64,000 bases of DNA from assembly GCA_963575745.1 (NCBI GenBank), contig CAUYUJ010001747.1, positions 496,836-560,835 on the forward strand, written 5' to 3'. A program made the position numbers and the translations under genes. Under the pieces are notes generated by a model. The model saw only the letters and a program-made list of their open reading frames with translations. It had not been told where the DNA came from and made no database searches. This DNA comes from Prorocentrum cordatum (lineage: Eukaryota > Sar > Dinophyceae > Prorocentrales > Prorocentraceae). This document shows, piece after piece, positions 35,431-47,700 of the stretch. Within the stretch, counting starts at the first letter, position 1; every line of letters starts with the position of its first letter.

Positions 35431-36809
35431 TGCCGCTCCCCTTGTCTCTCCTTTGGGCGAGCCTACGCGTGCGTTGCCGCGAGTTTGGCTCAAGTAATTT
35501 GTGAGAACTGATTGTGGCATTAAGCGTGGCGGTGACAGGGTGCGCGCGCCTTGTCTGAGCGCACGCGTATCAGTATCCATTATCACAACTACGTAATCGG
35601 ACCATGTAGCCATGTCGCAACACTTTAGATATAGGAACCTTTGAGCTAGGAGACTAGGGTATTGACAATGCTCGTTTGTCAGACTTCGAGAAACGTCATG
35701 CGAGTCATACGGCAAGTTCATGATTACCGCCCGAAGTAATGACGGAATGCGGAATACCTTCAGGATGTTGAGCGCCATGGGAAACGCCATAACGGTTGCA
35801 ATGTGTCGGCACGGGAGCAAGATCATGACGAATAGGATCACACGAAAGGGCCCCGCTTTGGGTCTCCACACCCCGAGGGTTACCAATCTGGACGCCAGAA
35901 GACATCCAAGGTTTCTCTCTGCCGTCAGAGTCGGTTCCTGTGAAGGTGATCTCGAGGGCGGATCCCGGCGCCCCCGACCTGAGGAGGGGGGAAAGCAGTC
36001 GGTCTGAGCAGAAGTCATTTCAGTTGGTGGGTTGACCGGCCTCGTCTGATGAGGGATCTCATACGCCATTCCAGCCGACAGTCGATGTGCTCGGAACATG
36101 CCTACCTCGGAACCCCCGCGTGGACGTCTAGGCTCGGGCCGAGCGAAAGGGGGAGATATGAAAAGGGGGGATGCGAAATCTGCTGCATGCAGCTGGTTTC
36201 GGCCCCGCCGCCGGGCTCAATCCTCGATACATGGGCGCCTCCCGGCGCTGGGAGGCGCCGGGATATTCAGCTACGTGAGCTGATTCTCAAACCCCCCCTT
36301 TGGTATCCCCCCTTTCGCCCGGCCCGATAGGCTATCAAAGATCATGGTAAAGCCCCAGCGTATGTTGAGTTTATTTTCGCTTCGGGCGCGTCTCCTGGGC
36401 CACTCGGACGCCCAGAAGCAGTCTTCAGAGCTGGCGCCGAGGAAATGGCCAGTGTTCTCGGGCGCGGCGCGGGGGAATTGCTCGACCAGCGTCGCGTCCT
36501 CTGCGCCAGTGAGAGTCCGTGAGGGCGACCGAGGGAAAGGCGGATCGGTTGGTGCGAAGTGCATCTCCCTGTGCCATCGCAGTCTCTGGCGCCTGCTGCT
36601 CAAGCACCAGTAGGCAGTGGAGGCGGGTCGATGGATGACGCCCTTGGACGCGCGCGAGGTTCCAGTGGCTCTGCCGCTGGCCCTTCGCTTCCGCCCCCCA
36701 GTCTTTCCAGATCCGATCCAACGTGTAATGGGAGATGCGCGCCAGCCCTCGAGCACCCCTCGATCAGAGAAGTGCGATTGAACGACGGGCGCCTGCTTTG
36801 TCCCGAATG
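35431..36809. other. Unassigned single-copy-looking DNA, with a perfect hairpin
   Basis: 35510-35900 is of mixed composition without repeats. A minus-strand frame (36099-35335, 254 codons) crosses it but has no recognisable domain and runs into the minisatellite. Another minus-strand frame (36756-36271, 161 codons) is likewise unassigned. At 36234-36259 GGCGCCTCCC, a six-base loop and GGGAGGCGCC form a perfect 10-bp stem. Confidence 0.35.
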
Positions 36810-36889
36810 AGTTCCAACAGGTCCAAAAACGATCGTCTCGACGGCGATGGACAGGAGGCCGAGGTTTCCAATTCGGTCCGCGATTTCGT

Positions 36890-37423
36890 TTGGAAGTGCG
36901 GCCTCCATGGTCAAGAGACGCTGGGCGCTCCGAGTGCGCGGCGAATGCGGAGTGTCGCTGTCTGGGGAGATCGGTCCGATGTCAGAAACCAGTCTGCCAA
37001 TCGCGTTCGCCTGTCTGCGAGCATTGCAGCGTCAGTTACCTCTGCGTCGAGTGTTTCCCGCGGGGGCAACGTCCTTGCCGGGGCCGGGCGGGCCGAGCGG
37101 GGGACTGCGCAGCAGAAACATGCGGTTGCAAGTTATATGCGCATCGAGGAGATGCCCCGTCAGCAAATGCACCAGGTTGCTACTTCCTGGGCGCAGAAAC
37201 AAACGAGCAATCCGAACCCGCGAGATGGAATTCGGCGGCCGAGGAACGAGAGAAACGCTTCGTTACCGCGCAAGCTGGACATATCCAAGTGGCTCTAAGT
37301 GCTCGCACGGCTGGCGAAATTGGTCGCGCCGGGGCACTCCGCGGAGCCGGGGGGCCGAAATCGCCAGAGCGCGCGAGATGGCCGAGGGCGGAGTTGCTTC
37401 CAGAGCCCAAGAGGGTGAAATGA
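36890..37423 (+). pseudogene. Cys-rich zinc-binding-like fragment
   Basis: One frame holds C-A-A-N-A-E-C-R-C, K-P-V-C, V-C-E-H-C-S-V-S-Y-L-C-V-E-C-F-P-R-G, then C-G-C-K-L-Y-A-H and G-C-Y-F-L within about 100 residues. Paired cysteines and aromatic spacing resemble a B-box or RING-type metal-binding fold, but the order fits no family I can name. Upstream and downstream frames are not convincing, so this is probably a gene relic. Confidence 0.3.
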
Positions 37424-37544
37424 TGGCCTGGGAAGCGAGCGGACGTGGCGAACGGGCAAGTTCAGATCGAATCGCGACGCGGGCGTCGAAGGCAAGTTTG
37501 TTCCAAACACAAAGCGGGGCGGCCGCTGCGCAGGCATCAGAGAC

Positions 37545-38570
37545 TGCCGCCCTCGCCATCCCTGGGGGGCCGCGGTTTCCGAAACTGCTGCCACTTGCGA
37601 GGGCTGCTGGGGAGTGGCGGCATAGTGGGCAGCCACCGCAGGCCCAAATTAGACCTCGCCATCCTTGGGGGCTGCGATTTGCAAACTTGTCGCCAGTTTC
37701 GAGGGCTGCTGCGGGGGGCAGCGTAGTGGGTCGCCGCCGAAAACCCAAATTTGACCCCGCCATCCCTGGGTGCTGCGATTTGCGAAGCTGTCGCCACTTT
37801 CGAGGCCTGCTGGGGGGGGCAGCATAGTGGGTAGCCGCCGCAAACTCACAGTAGACCTCGCCATCCCTGGGGGGCTGCGATTTGCGAAACTTGTCGCCAC
37901 TTTCGAGGCCTGCTGGAGAGGGGCGGCATAGTGGGCAGCCGCCGCAGAACCAAATCAGACCTCGCCATCCCTGGGGGCTGCGATTTGCAAACTTGTCGCC
38001 ACTTTCGAGGGCTGCTGGGGGGGCGGCATAGTGGGTCGCCGCCGCAAGCCCAAAGTAGACGCCGCCATCCCCGGGATGCTGCGATTTGCGAAACATGTCG
38101 CTACTTTCGAGGGCTGCCGGGGGGTAGCTGCCGCAGACCCAAAGTTGACCTCGCCATCCCTGGGGCGCTGCGACTTGAGGAAAAACCGTCGCCACTTTCG
38201 ACGGCTGCTGGGGGGGGGGGGGGGGCAGCGTAGTGGGTTGCCGCCACCAAACCCAAATTGGACCTCGCCATCCCTGGGGGCTGCGATTTGAGAAACCGTC
38301 GCCACTTTCGAGGGCTGCTGGGGGGGCAGCATAGTGGGTAGCCGCCGCAAACCCAAATTAGACCTCGGCATCCCTGTGGGGCTACGATTTGGGAAGCTGT
38401 AGCCACTTTCGAGGGCTGCTGGGAGGGGCAGCATGGGTAGCCGCTGCAAGCCCAAATCAGACCTCACTATCCATTGGGGGGGGCTGCGATTTGCGAAACC
38501 GTCGCCGCGTTCGAGGGTTGCTTGGGGGGGGGGGGGGGGGGGCAGCGCAGTGGGTAGCCGCCGCAGACCC
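37545..38570. repeat. ~105-bp minisatellite array, left half (about 10 units)
   Basis: The unit reads CGCCATCCCTGGGGGGCTGCGATTTGCGAAAC.GTCGCCACTTTCGAGGGCTGCTGGGGG..AGCATAGTGGGTAGCCGCCGCA in order, with period 95-115 bp, varying mainly in the G-run length. It stops at CGCCGCAGACCCA (38570), mid-unit, where LINE sequence starts. The second half is at 42663-43573 in the same orientation. The 310-codon minus-strand frame across it is a repeat artefact. Confidence 0.9.
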
Positions 38571-38672
38571 AGTGTCTCAAGTCAATTACGATCCCTGCAG
38601 TCAGTTGCCTGTCCTGGCTACTGCAGATTTTTCGGTTCACCTCTTACCTCTCTGTGCTACTCAGCTGAAGCC

Positions 38673-39702
38673 ATGGCTGGTATCAACCGCATCGGTGACC
38701 AGGCGAAGGACTCGCTGGCGCAGTGGTTCGCTCCCGCAGCCAGCGCCCCCGCCCGCAAAGCCGCGCGCCCAGATGCGTCTGGCTCTTCGGCTCCACCAGC
38801 AGCGCCTGACGGCGGCAAGCGTGTGGCAAGCCCCGCAGCGCGGATCCCTTTCAACGAGCCGCAGTGCCAGTGGTTGCAGCAAGCGCTGGGAGCCACGCTC
38901 GGCGCTTCCTTCGAGACCTTCGGGCAGCACGTCGACCAGCAGATCCGGAATGTCGATGAGAAGGCTGAGAGTGTCATTCGCGACACCGCGGCGCTCAGGG
39001 CTGACTTCGGGCAGCAGATGACGGAGCTCAAGAAGAAGCAGGAGGACACTGACAAGACCGTGGCGGAGCTTCAACGAAGGCAGGGCGACCCCCGAGAAGG
39101 CCATCACGAGCCTGGAGGAGCGCCCAGCACCTGCGCCCCCACCAGCGGCAGGGCCCCAGCAGCGCCTCCAGCAACCGACTATCCCGTACGAGCAGCGCAC
39201 CGTGGCGCGCATCGGCAACCTCGGATGGGACCTCCAGCGCGAGACCCTGCTCGAGCGCGCCCAAGCCGTCCTGCAGGAAGCGCAAGTTCCAGGCGCCAGT
39301 CATGGTCCACTTTCGCCTGTCGTCGGCCGTTCCGGCAAGGGCAGTTGCACCGAGCTCACTTTCCACGCGCCGGCCGGACTGCAGCTCGCCAAGTGTCTCG
39401 TCCGCAACTTGCGCAAGACGTTCGAGAATGACCGCTTGGTGCAGCTCGAAGCTGAGAAAGAGCGGTCCGAGCTCAGGCCCGCCAGCCTCGTCCACAGCGC
39501 GCGTGACGTCCTCGCCGACCTTGAGGCCCAGCGCCCTCAGCCCATGCAGGTCGAGGAGGATCTCATCCACAAGGTCGTCAAGATCGGTGCCAACAGGTGC
39601 TGCGTCCCATTCAACGGCATGTTTCACTTTGCCCACTGGGCGAAGCAGCACTTCACCGAGGACGAGCTCAACGTGGCCAAGGCTTTCGCGGAGGCCGAGT
39701 GA
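38673..39702 (+). pseudogene. LINE ORF1 protein (coiled coil + RNA-binding-like domain), C-run frameshift
   Basis: The ATG at 38673 opens frame 3: an Ala/Pro-rich N terminus, then a helical coiled coil (residues about 75-140: F-G-Q-H-V-D-Q-Q-I...M-T-E-L-K-K-K-Q-E-D). At a C5 run (39089-39093), where C4 would hold the frame, translation passes to frame 1, with K-A-I-T-S-L-E-E-R, a Pro/Gln linker, and from 39202 R-I-G-N-L-G-W-D ... G-S-C-T-E-L-T-F to TGA 39700-39702. Coil followed by an RRM-like fold is the usual plan of LINE ORF1 proteins, which coat the element RNA. Confidence 0.55.
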
Positions 39703-39750
39703 CTATCCGCTGACCGGGCGGTCGCAGCCGCGGCGAACGCGTCGCGAGCT

Positions 39751-42302
39751 ATGGGGAACGAGCCTTCCAGAGGGGCATTCTGGAAGTTACTCCGGGCATC
39801 GATTCCGGAGTGGTCGTTCGCTTTCATCTCCGAGTACGACGGGCACGCCGATGAGCGCTCTGCTAGGCTCGGGCCGCATCGCTGTTTTGGGCATTACCGA
39901 GGGCAGGGGAGCTACGCCATGTCATGGGTTGTGCGTAGGTCCGTCGCGCCCTTAATGCAATCTGTGGCCTGGAGGGGTAGGTGTGGAGCTCTTCATATTC
40001 GATCCGCCTCCTCGGTCGCGTCTCTAGATTTGAATATCTTTGCTGTCGGCTTCCACGGGGGTCATGCGGAGGCCCTGGGCGACAGCCTCCACGATCTGGT
40101 TTTTGTCCTTAGATCCAGGCCTTTCGGCAGTAATGTCGCTGTCGTCGGCGATTTTAACGTCGATCAGTTGCCCGCGCATCCGTCTGACCCCTGCCCCCCC
40201 CAGCTGGGTCGGAGAATTCGCCATTATATAGCCCGGGAGTCGCTAGCTCAGTTGATTAGTTCTTTTAGTCTTAATCTCGTCCTCCCCCCCCTTCCTCCTC
40301 TGGCCCTTGTGGGCCTCGCGATGGCGCTTGCAACGCAGCGCCCACCGCCAGGGTACCCGTTGGGGACGTTGCCGAAGATTGCAAGCCCAGCTTGTTAGAT
40401 TACTCTCTCGCCCCCCCCTCCGCCCTGCCCAATTCCACCATCCACTGGGCGTCCCGTGGAGACCGCGCTTTCCTTCAGCACGCATTGCGGTGCAAGGTCA
40501 GAGCGCGGCGCCGCGGCAAGACGCACTGGGTCTGTAAGGATTTCGACCAATGTCGGGATTGGTTGGCTTCCGCTCTCGCCCCCCCCCTCTCTTCGGCCCC
40601 CTCCCCCCCCTGCCCCCCTCCTGCCTCTGCAGATGCTGTTTGCGCCGCTGCTTTCGCAGCCCTCCGCGAACAATGGTCTGACAGCAGTCCTTGTGCGGCA
40701 CGGTCCGCGAACCGCTTGCCATCGCAGTGCCGCGAGCTGTGCTAAAGAGCTGCCCAGTCCCCTTCTGAACATGGGCGCAGGCAGCTTCGGAGCCAGGCTT
40801 GGCACCTCTTGCGGGCGCACGTTCAGCAGGGGCGGGCTCGACGGATCACCGGCGCCATCCGGCGAGGCAGAGTCTTTAAGAAAGCATCTAAATTGCGCGC
40901 CGTGACGGGCATGCACACGCCGCCTCTTGCCGGCGACGGCGTGGCTGCCGAAGAGAGCCAGGGCGTGCTGTCGCATTCTCCGGATGTATGGGCTCGAGTT
41001 GTAAGCGCTCGCTCGTCCACGAAACAGCGGCAAGCTTGACGGCGCAGGGCGTTGCGTCCGCGCGCGTCGTTTAATATTCAGCTGCAGTCCGGAATTGTCC
41101 GCGCTCTACTTTAACGAGCTCGCGGCGTCGAGCGCCGCCATGTCCAGTGCAGTAGTCTGCGGCATGTGCGTGGGAAGGGGGCTTCCACCCCCGAGCCAAC
41201 GCAGCTGCGCGCCATCATGCATCTCCCAGCTGACCTCCAGGTCCTGGACTGTCTGCTCGCGCAGCGTTTCAATGCATGGATCGATGAGCACGTTGCCGTG
41301 CCAGAGGATTGCTGGGTCGGAGCCCGGCCCTTCACGCAGGCATTGGATGTCACGCGCGGGCTGCGCCTCGCAGTCGAGCGGGGCCTGGGCGATCGAAACC
41401 AGGCGGCAATCGCGCAAAGCGACATCGAGACGCATTCCGATTCGCTTCCTGTCGCTAGGATTCTGCAGTGGCGTGCATCTCGTGGCATGCCCGCTCCCCT
41501 CGCGGCAGCGGCAGCCCGCCGGCAGCTGCTTCCTCGAGCATCTCTCCGCGTAGGCGACGTGAGCGCCGAACTTGGCAAGCGCTCGCGGGGCAGTCTGACC
41601 GGAAGTCGGGTGGCCGGCGCCCTTGGCCACATCCTTGTCGAGGCAACGTTCAGAAACATGTCCGACGCTTGCCAGCGGCGTGGTTTCCAGTTGCACCAGT
41701 CGCAGCATCTTGCCATCGCCACGTACGTTGACAATATATACTCAGTGAGTCAGTCTCTCAGGAATGCCACCCTCTTGCAGGACGAGTTTGAAAGCCATCT
41801 CAGTTCGGAGTGGGGGCTCCGCATCAAGCCATCCAGCCGATCTTGCATGGTTGCTTCAGGGGGAGACCCTTCCGTTTCAGACCCAAGTATTTGGACGCCG
41901 TCTGCATCTTTTGACGCTTTAGGCCACATTCTGGAGAACACGGGATCATGCGCGCTGTGTGTCGACCGCACCCTTGCCGTCATGTGGCGCGCTTTTTGGG
42001 CGAATTGTTCGATGCGCCGGCTGCGGGACGTCTCATTGGAGCGTCGCCTCAGAATGCTTGACCGTTCTGTGCTTCCAGTCTTTGACTATCGATGCAGTCG
42101 GTGGCCCCCCGCTGCCACCCTCGAGGGGCGCACCGATTCGTGTCAGCGCCGCATGGTTGCCTTGCTCATGCGAGCGCCACGGCGGCCGGGAGAAGAAACG
42201 CCAGACTATTTCAGACGCAGGGCGCGCGAGGCTAAGGAGATCTGCCGGCGCAGGCGCTGGTGGAGCCATCGCCATTGTTTCCGCGTCTTAGATTGGCAAT
42301 AA
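39751..42302 (+). pseudogene. LINE ORF2: AP endonuclease and reverse transcriptase, several frameshifts
   Basis: Endonuclease: V-A-V-V-G-D-F-N-V-D in frame 1 near 40140, then L-L-D-Y-S-L and H-W-A-S-R-G-D-R-A-F in frame 3 near 40395-40470, equivalent to the catalytic G-D-F-N and C-terminal S-D-H-type motifs. RT: in frame 3 from 41166, I-A-Q-S-D-I-E-T near 41415 (motif A), R-G-S-L-T-G-S-R near 41586 (motif B) and Y-V-D-N at 41724-41735 (motif C, Asn replacing the second Asp). About 40750-41160 between them is poorly preserved. The stop at 42300 is followed by a weak continuation to about 42500. The product would nick target DNA and prime reverse transcription; this copy is dead. Confidence 0.7.
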
Positions 42303-42662
42303 CACCTCGAGCGACCGAGGAATCAGCGATCTGGGGCACCACGCCTGCTGTATTTCCAGGGCGAGCAGTGGCTCCAAGACCGGAGAGCGCAACTAGGCAG
42401 TCATAGCGTCCATGCGGGCCGGACTGACACGCGACTGGCGGCCCGTTGTCCACGACAGCGGTGGCACGATGGCGCCCGGCACGCGCTAGAGCACACGTTT
42501 CCCCATGCCGTCCGGTGCCCCCCTTCTTTCCTCCCTCCCCCTCTCCCTTCCCCGCGCTGAGCGAATCAGTATTTTAGTAACCATTTGAATTGCCAAGCCT
42601 TTGGGTTGCGCCCTCGTGTGCACGCCTCTTGCGGTGACATCCCGCCTTGATTCTGATTATGA

Positions 42663-43573
42663 TTCTGATTTGCGAGACCGTCGCCGCTTTCGAGGGTTTC
42701 TGGGGGGGGGCAGCATAGTGGGTAGCCGCCGCAGACCCAAATTGGACTTCGCCATCCTTGCGGGGCTACCATTTGCGAAACCGTCGCCACTTTCGACGGC
42801 TGCTGCGGGGGACAGCATAGTGGGTCGCCGCCGCAGACCCAAAGTAGACCTCGCCATCCCTGGGGGGCTACGATTTACGAAAACCGTCGCCACTTTCGAC
42901 GGCTGCTGATGGGGACAGCATCGTGGGTATCGTCAAACCCAAAGTAGACCTCGCCATCCCTGGGGGGCTGCGATTTGCGAAACCGTCGCCACTTTCGAGG
43001 GCTGCTGGGGGGGGAACAGCATAGTGGGTCGCCGCCGCAAGCCCAAATTAGACCTTGGCATCCCTGTGGGGCTGCGATTTGCGAAACTGTAGCCGCTTTC
43101 GAGGGCTGCTGGGAGGGACAGCATGGGTAGCCGCCGCAAACCCAATGAGACCTCACTATCCATGGGGGGGCTGCGATTTGCGAAACCGTCGCCGCTTTCG
43201 AGGGTTGCTGGGGGGGGACAGCATAGTGGGTAGCCGCCGCAGACCCAAATTGGACCTCGCCATCCCTTTGGGGCTACCATTTGCGAAACCGTCGCCATTT
43301 TCGACGGCTGCTGCGAGGGACAGCATAGTGGGTCGCCGCCGCAGACCCAAAGTAGACCTCGCCATCCCTGGGGGGCTACGATTTACGAAACCGTCGCCAC
43401 TTTCAACGGCTGCTGAGGGGGACAGCATCGTGGGTATCGTTAAACCCAAAGTAGACCTCGCCATCCCTGGGGGGCTGCGATTTGCGAAACCGTCGCCACT
43501 TTCGAGGGCTGCTGGGGGGGAACAGCATAGTGGGTCGCCGCCGCAGACTCAAATTAGACCTCGCCACTCGCAA
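42663..43573. repeat. ~105-bp minisatellite array, right half (about 9 units)
   Basis: Resumes at GATTTGCGAGACCGTCGCC and continues with the same unit as 37545-38570 until the array ends at CAAATTAGACCTCGCC. Confidence 0.9.
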
Positions 43574-43825
43574 ACGAGCAAACAGTAACGCGGGCTAGCC
43601 AGAGGTCAGCGCCTCCGCCCGGCGGCGTCGGACGTTATTTGGCGCAGCCGTGTGCAGTCGTAAATATTCCAGAACCAATGCGGGCGCGAGGGCTCTGGGA
43701 ACGCCAGCCAACTCAGGAATTGCCCGGGAATTGAGCGGCTAGTTTCTTATTTGTTCCGCCCTCCCGGCTCAGCCGCAAGATTTCTTATCTCATGGTTTTC
43801 TGTTCACTGAATGGGGGTGTATCCA
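43574..43825. other. Spacer without recognised features
   Basis: About 250 bases of mixed composition between two repeat blocks. Confidence 0.4.
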
Positions 43826-44640
43826 TGTCACTATCGATTTCACTATCGATGTCATTTTCGATCTTACTATCGATCGCACTATCGATCGCACTACCGATCT
43901 TACGATCGATTTCACGATCGATCTCACTATCGGTCTCTCGATTGATGGCGCTGTCAAACTCACTAGCCATGTCACTCAATCGATCTCACTATCGATATCA
44001 CTAACCTCACGAAGCGATTCAGACCCCCCCTTCTGGTGAATCGACAATGCATCCAGCACCCGGGAGAGTGAACCTCGCACCCTGAGGAGGAGAGGAGGAA
44101 GAGGAGGAGGAAAAGGAAGAATTGAGGAGGAGGGCGAGGAGGAGAAGGAGAAGGAGGAGGAGGAGGAGGAGTAGGAGGAGGAGGACAGGGAGGAGGAGGG
44201 GCGGGGAATACCTTTTTGGCCGGCTTGGTGCGGTGCTAAAGATACCGCTCCGCTAGTTCCGCCTCTGTGATTTGTGTTATTTCGTTTCGGTGCGAACGAT
44301 GCCACAGGGGGGGACTGCTGAATCGTTTCATGAGATCATTGATTCCCCTGCCAATCTCACAGTCGATCTCGTTATCGAGCTCGCTACCCATGTCATTCAC
44401 TCGATAACACTATCGATCTCACTATCGAACACAATCGACCTAACACGATCGATCCTTCGATCGGTCTCACTCAATCGATAACACTATCGATCTCGCTATC
44501 TATCCCATTTTCGATTTCACAATAGTTGACCTCACTGCCAATCGCACTGTCGATCTCACTATCGATCTCACGATTGGTCTCACTCTTGATTTCACTCAAT
44601 GGATCACTACCGGTATCAGTAGCAATCTCACTATCGACCT
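43826..44640. repeat. ATCGAT-rich 10-12-bp tandem repeat, interrupted by a purine tract
   Basis: Units of the type TCTCACTATCGA recur at 43826-44000 and 44345-44640, with variants ATCGATTTCACGATCG and GTCATTTTCG. The two blocks are separated by a GGA-rich tract (about 44081-44205) and ~130 bases of other DNA. The repeated palindrome ATCGAT gives frequent self-complementary sites. Not coding. Confidence 0.88.
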
Positions 44641-46330
44641 GCACAGCTTAGAATATAGCATAACAGAGGACACCCCCGCGGCACGGACCACCACGGGAGT
44701 GAGAAAGAGAGAGAGAGAGAGAGAAAGAAAGAGAGAGAGAGAGAGAGAGAGCCGCGTTGGCTCTGGCTCGCGACGCTGAGTGGGTCCGCCCGCTCGCCGC
44801 GCGCCATGCCGCAGCAAGCGACGACCCGCCGCGCCGCCCTGGAGGCTGCGCGCGGCACGTTGGTGGTGGCCCACGCTGCCGCTGGCCTCAGCGTGGGCGC
44901 GAGCCGCGAGGCTCTGCGCCTCCCGACGGCCGCTGAGGGCACGACGAGGGCAGCTGTGGTATTCTTCGGCGCGCCCGCGGCCACTGCTCCTGGTGATGGC
45001 GGCGGTGCAGCGCAGCCTGTTGCTCCCGCGTAGTCCACGCCCTGCTGACTACCACAGGCGGAGGAGGCGGGGACCTCGGCGGTGCCGAGGCCGTGGAGCG
45101 CAGGCGGCCGCTGCGCTGACCCGGCCAGGCGGTGGCAGCCTGGAGGTGGACGCCGGGCGGTCTCGAGGATGGTGCACGGGCCCCTGGCTCGGCACCCTCG
45201 GCTGTTCCTGCTGTGTCCCCGGCCGCCGCATCGATGGCCGTGGAGAGCCCCCGCTTGACGCAGAGCTCGGCGCCAGTGGCCGCGGCGTTGGAGCTGACCC
45301 TCGACGAGAAGATTGATGCGGCGAGGGCTCATGTCTTGGAGGCGGTCGGGCAAGTGGAGTCCCTGGGCGCGCGGTTCAGGGTCTCGCCGCTCGATGACCC
45401 CGCGGCGTTCCTGGAGGCGGCGGTGGCCGCGCCGTTGTCCGAGAGCGAACTCAAGGAGCGGCGGGCCGACCTGGTGGTCTTCAAAGTCGCGCGCCGCTCC
45501 CGCTCCTGATGCTCACCGACGCCTTGGGCCCCCTTCAGGACCTTGCGCGGCTTTCGCGGCGGCCCGCAGCAACCAGCGGTGCAGGTCTCTCTCTCTCTCT
45601 CTCTCTGCGGGAGAGGCTGCGACAGGGGTGCCGGCCTCAAGGCACGGCCCCGCGCAGTTTCCTCGTCGATGTTCGCCGCCCCAGCGTGGGGAGAGATTCT
45701 GCTCGGAAGTGTCGGCCTCGGGGCACGGCTCCGTGTGGCGTCGGCTTCATGGTACGGCCGCGGGCACTGTCCTCCGAGGTGGAGGCAGTGCAGGGGGTGT
45801 CGGCCTCAGGTTACGGCCACGCAAGTGCCCCTTCGGTACGGCGCTGAGGATTAGCGCGAGGCGGGTGCGCGAGGCGCCCGCGGCCCCGCGGCGAGGATCT
45901 GCGCGTCCCGCGGCCTTTTGTTGCGGCTTTGCTGCGCGTCAAGCGGTGTGCAGAGAGAGAGAGAGAGAGGGAATGAAAGAGACAGAACAAAAAAGAGCAC
46001 AAACAAAACGAGAGAGGGAGAGAGACCACAAGAGTGATAGAGAGACAGAGAGAGACATATAGAGATATATAGAGAAATTATGAAGGAGAAAGAGAGATAA
46101 TAATAAAAATACAACAACACACATAAAAAAGAGCGAGAGAGAGAGACACATACGATAGGTAGATTTGACTACGCTGTAGTTTCAGCTTCTACTAGGGAGG
46201 GTGGAAGGCCGACCCAGGCACCTGCGGAACATCAGAAATCCACGGATGAAGGCTTGATCCGGTGAAGCTTATATGTGTTCCTTGAGCCTGAACCATGTAT
46301 GGGCTTATAATGGGTTAATTTCGCACGCGA
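44641..46330. other. GC-rich region with GA microsatellites; small open frames, none convincing
   Basis: (GA)n lies at 44699-44751 and GA-rich DNA with TATA patches at 45949-46146. Between them short frames exist (for example 45132-45509, ending in A-L-E-L-T-L-D-E-K-I-D-A-A-R-A-H-V-L) with Ala-rich composition but no family match. A phrase GTGTCGGCCTC..GGC(A/T)ACGGC recurs at about 45628, 45707, 45740 and 45797. Confidence 0.35.
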
Positions 46331-47700
46331 GCCATTTCCCGTGTTTTTACTCGGGCCGCTTTCGCCCGTGAGGTCCAAACATGTACGTTCTATATTTCAG
46401 GAGGTTTCGCGAGGCCCCAAAAGGGCCAAGGAGGTTCCAGGAGGCACCAGGAGACAACATGAGCCCAAAGCTTGTGTTTTACATGGGTTCCTCTCGCCCG
46501 TGAACCCAAACCGTGTGTGTTTGCTGTGTTTCCTCTCGCGCGCGGGCCCGAGCCGTTTGTCTTTACATGGTTGCTTCCGTGCGTGAGCACGCGCCCTCTC
46601 GAGCGAACCGCTTGTTTTCACGTGTCCAGATCGCCTAGGCAGGTGTCTAGCAGGGGGGGGGGCTGTTGAGGATGTCTCCAGCGAGACGCGTGTTGGGGAT
46701 GCCTCGAGCGAGCGCCTCGCCTGCAGCGGCATGCTAATTCTGAAGGATGCGTTGAGGATACCTCTCGCGGGCAGTGCCTTTGCATTGGTTGACGAGGTGT
46801 CGACCTGGGGACTTGTCGGCGGGGCGTTTCGTGTCGGTCCGGGTCGCCCACGGTTCGTCGTCCCATTCGGAGCTGGGTCAGGTTTTGACTCCGAGTTGGC
46901 TCAACGGTCCTCACGTTTTGACTGCAACCATGCGTTCAGGCATGCGCTTAGGTAGCTTGAGCTCACGATCTAGATCAGTTCGGACAGGATTGAGGCGCCA
47001 AGGACGGCCTGATCCACAACGGAACAGGACAAACTCAAGACAGCATGACGCAGCACAGTGCAGCACTGCGCGGACCAGTCGCAGTTTGTACCACGATCGC
47101 GGCCGTAGTCATCTTCGATGGGGCCTTATTGGCACCTCTGAGTACGGCTCCCATGTCAGGGGTCGCCATGGAGTCATGGGGTATTAGGAATGTGAGCCGA
47201 AGCGCATTCGGCTCTTCTCAATCTTTGTTTGTATTCCCTCGCTTCGGTTAAGGTCGGTTCGGCGTTCGTCTCGATTCGTAATGTTTCGGCTCGTTTTGAT
47301 GCAGTTCGTCGCTTCTTGGTTCGCCGCGCTTCGGTCCGTCCATTGTCGGTGCGTTTCGCGTCGGTTCGAGGTCGCCCCTCTTGGTTCGGCCCGTTACGGA
47401 ACTGAATCAGATCTTGAGTTCGAGTTGGTCCAGCACCCCGCGCGGCCCGATTGCAACCAGCTCGAATGTTGCGTTCAGGCGGCTCGAGCCTAAGTCCCAG
47501 AACAGTTCGGGCATGATTCTGACGCCAGAGACGAGTTGATCCACCGTGGAAAGGAGAACAACACAGTGCAACGCGGCATCGCACAGTTCAATTCGTCACA
47601 ATACCGCACAGCCTCTGACACAGTTGCCTCGAGCACTGCCATTGCCCGGCGCCCACGTTTGATGCCTGACATAAGTGTCCATGTTTCACAGCAGGCCTTC
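46331..47700. repeat. Diverged duplicated blocks, non-coding
   Basis: 46345-46640 repeats a ~55-bp phrase with CTCG/CCCGTGA..CCAAAC..GT. A larger pair follows: about 46870-47030 and 47410-47560 share, in order, GAGTTGG, GATTGCAACCA/GACTGCAACCATG, TGCGTTCAGGC, AGTTCGG and TGATCCAC. This indicates an old ~540-bp direct duplication. No protein signature. Confidence 0.5.

Larger units (their letters stand above)
38571..42662 (+). mobile_element. LINE-type retrotransposon inserted into a minisatellite array
   Basis: Two ORFs (coiled-coil ORF1, endonuclease-RT ORF2) on the + strand end in a short TGATTCTGATTATGATTC tail directly against minisatellite sequence. Left junction at 38570/38571, right at about 42662/42663. 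Both flanks are the same array, broken within one unit, with about 30 bases of unit missing at the junction. Confidence 0.75.

Noticed and set aside
35475-35495. TTTGGCTCAAG, 11 bases identical to the end of the spliced leader
   Set aside because: The upstream half does not match and no ORF follows; chance or a fragment too short to support.
35335-36099. 254-codon minus-strand ORF with hydrophobic stretches
   Set aside because: No recognisable domain, and one end is minisatellite; not enough evidence to call a gene.
37263-38195. 310-codon minus-strand ORF with repeated G-L-R-R-L/R-P-T-M-L-P-P motifs
   Set aside because: It lies wholly in the ~105-bp minisatellite; all frames stay open because the unit lacks stops, and the same peptides appear in the other half at 42.7-43.6 kb.
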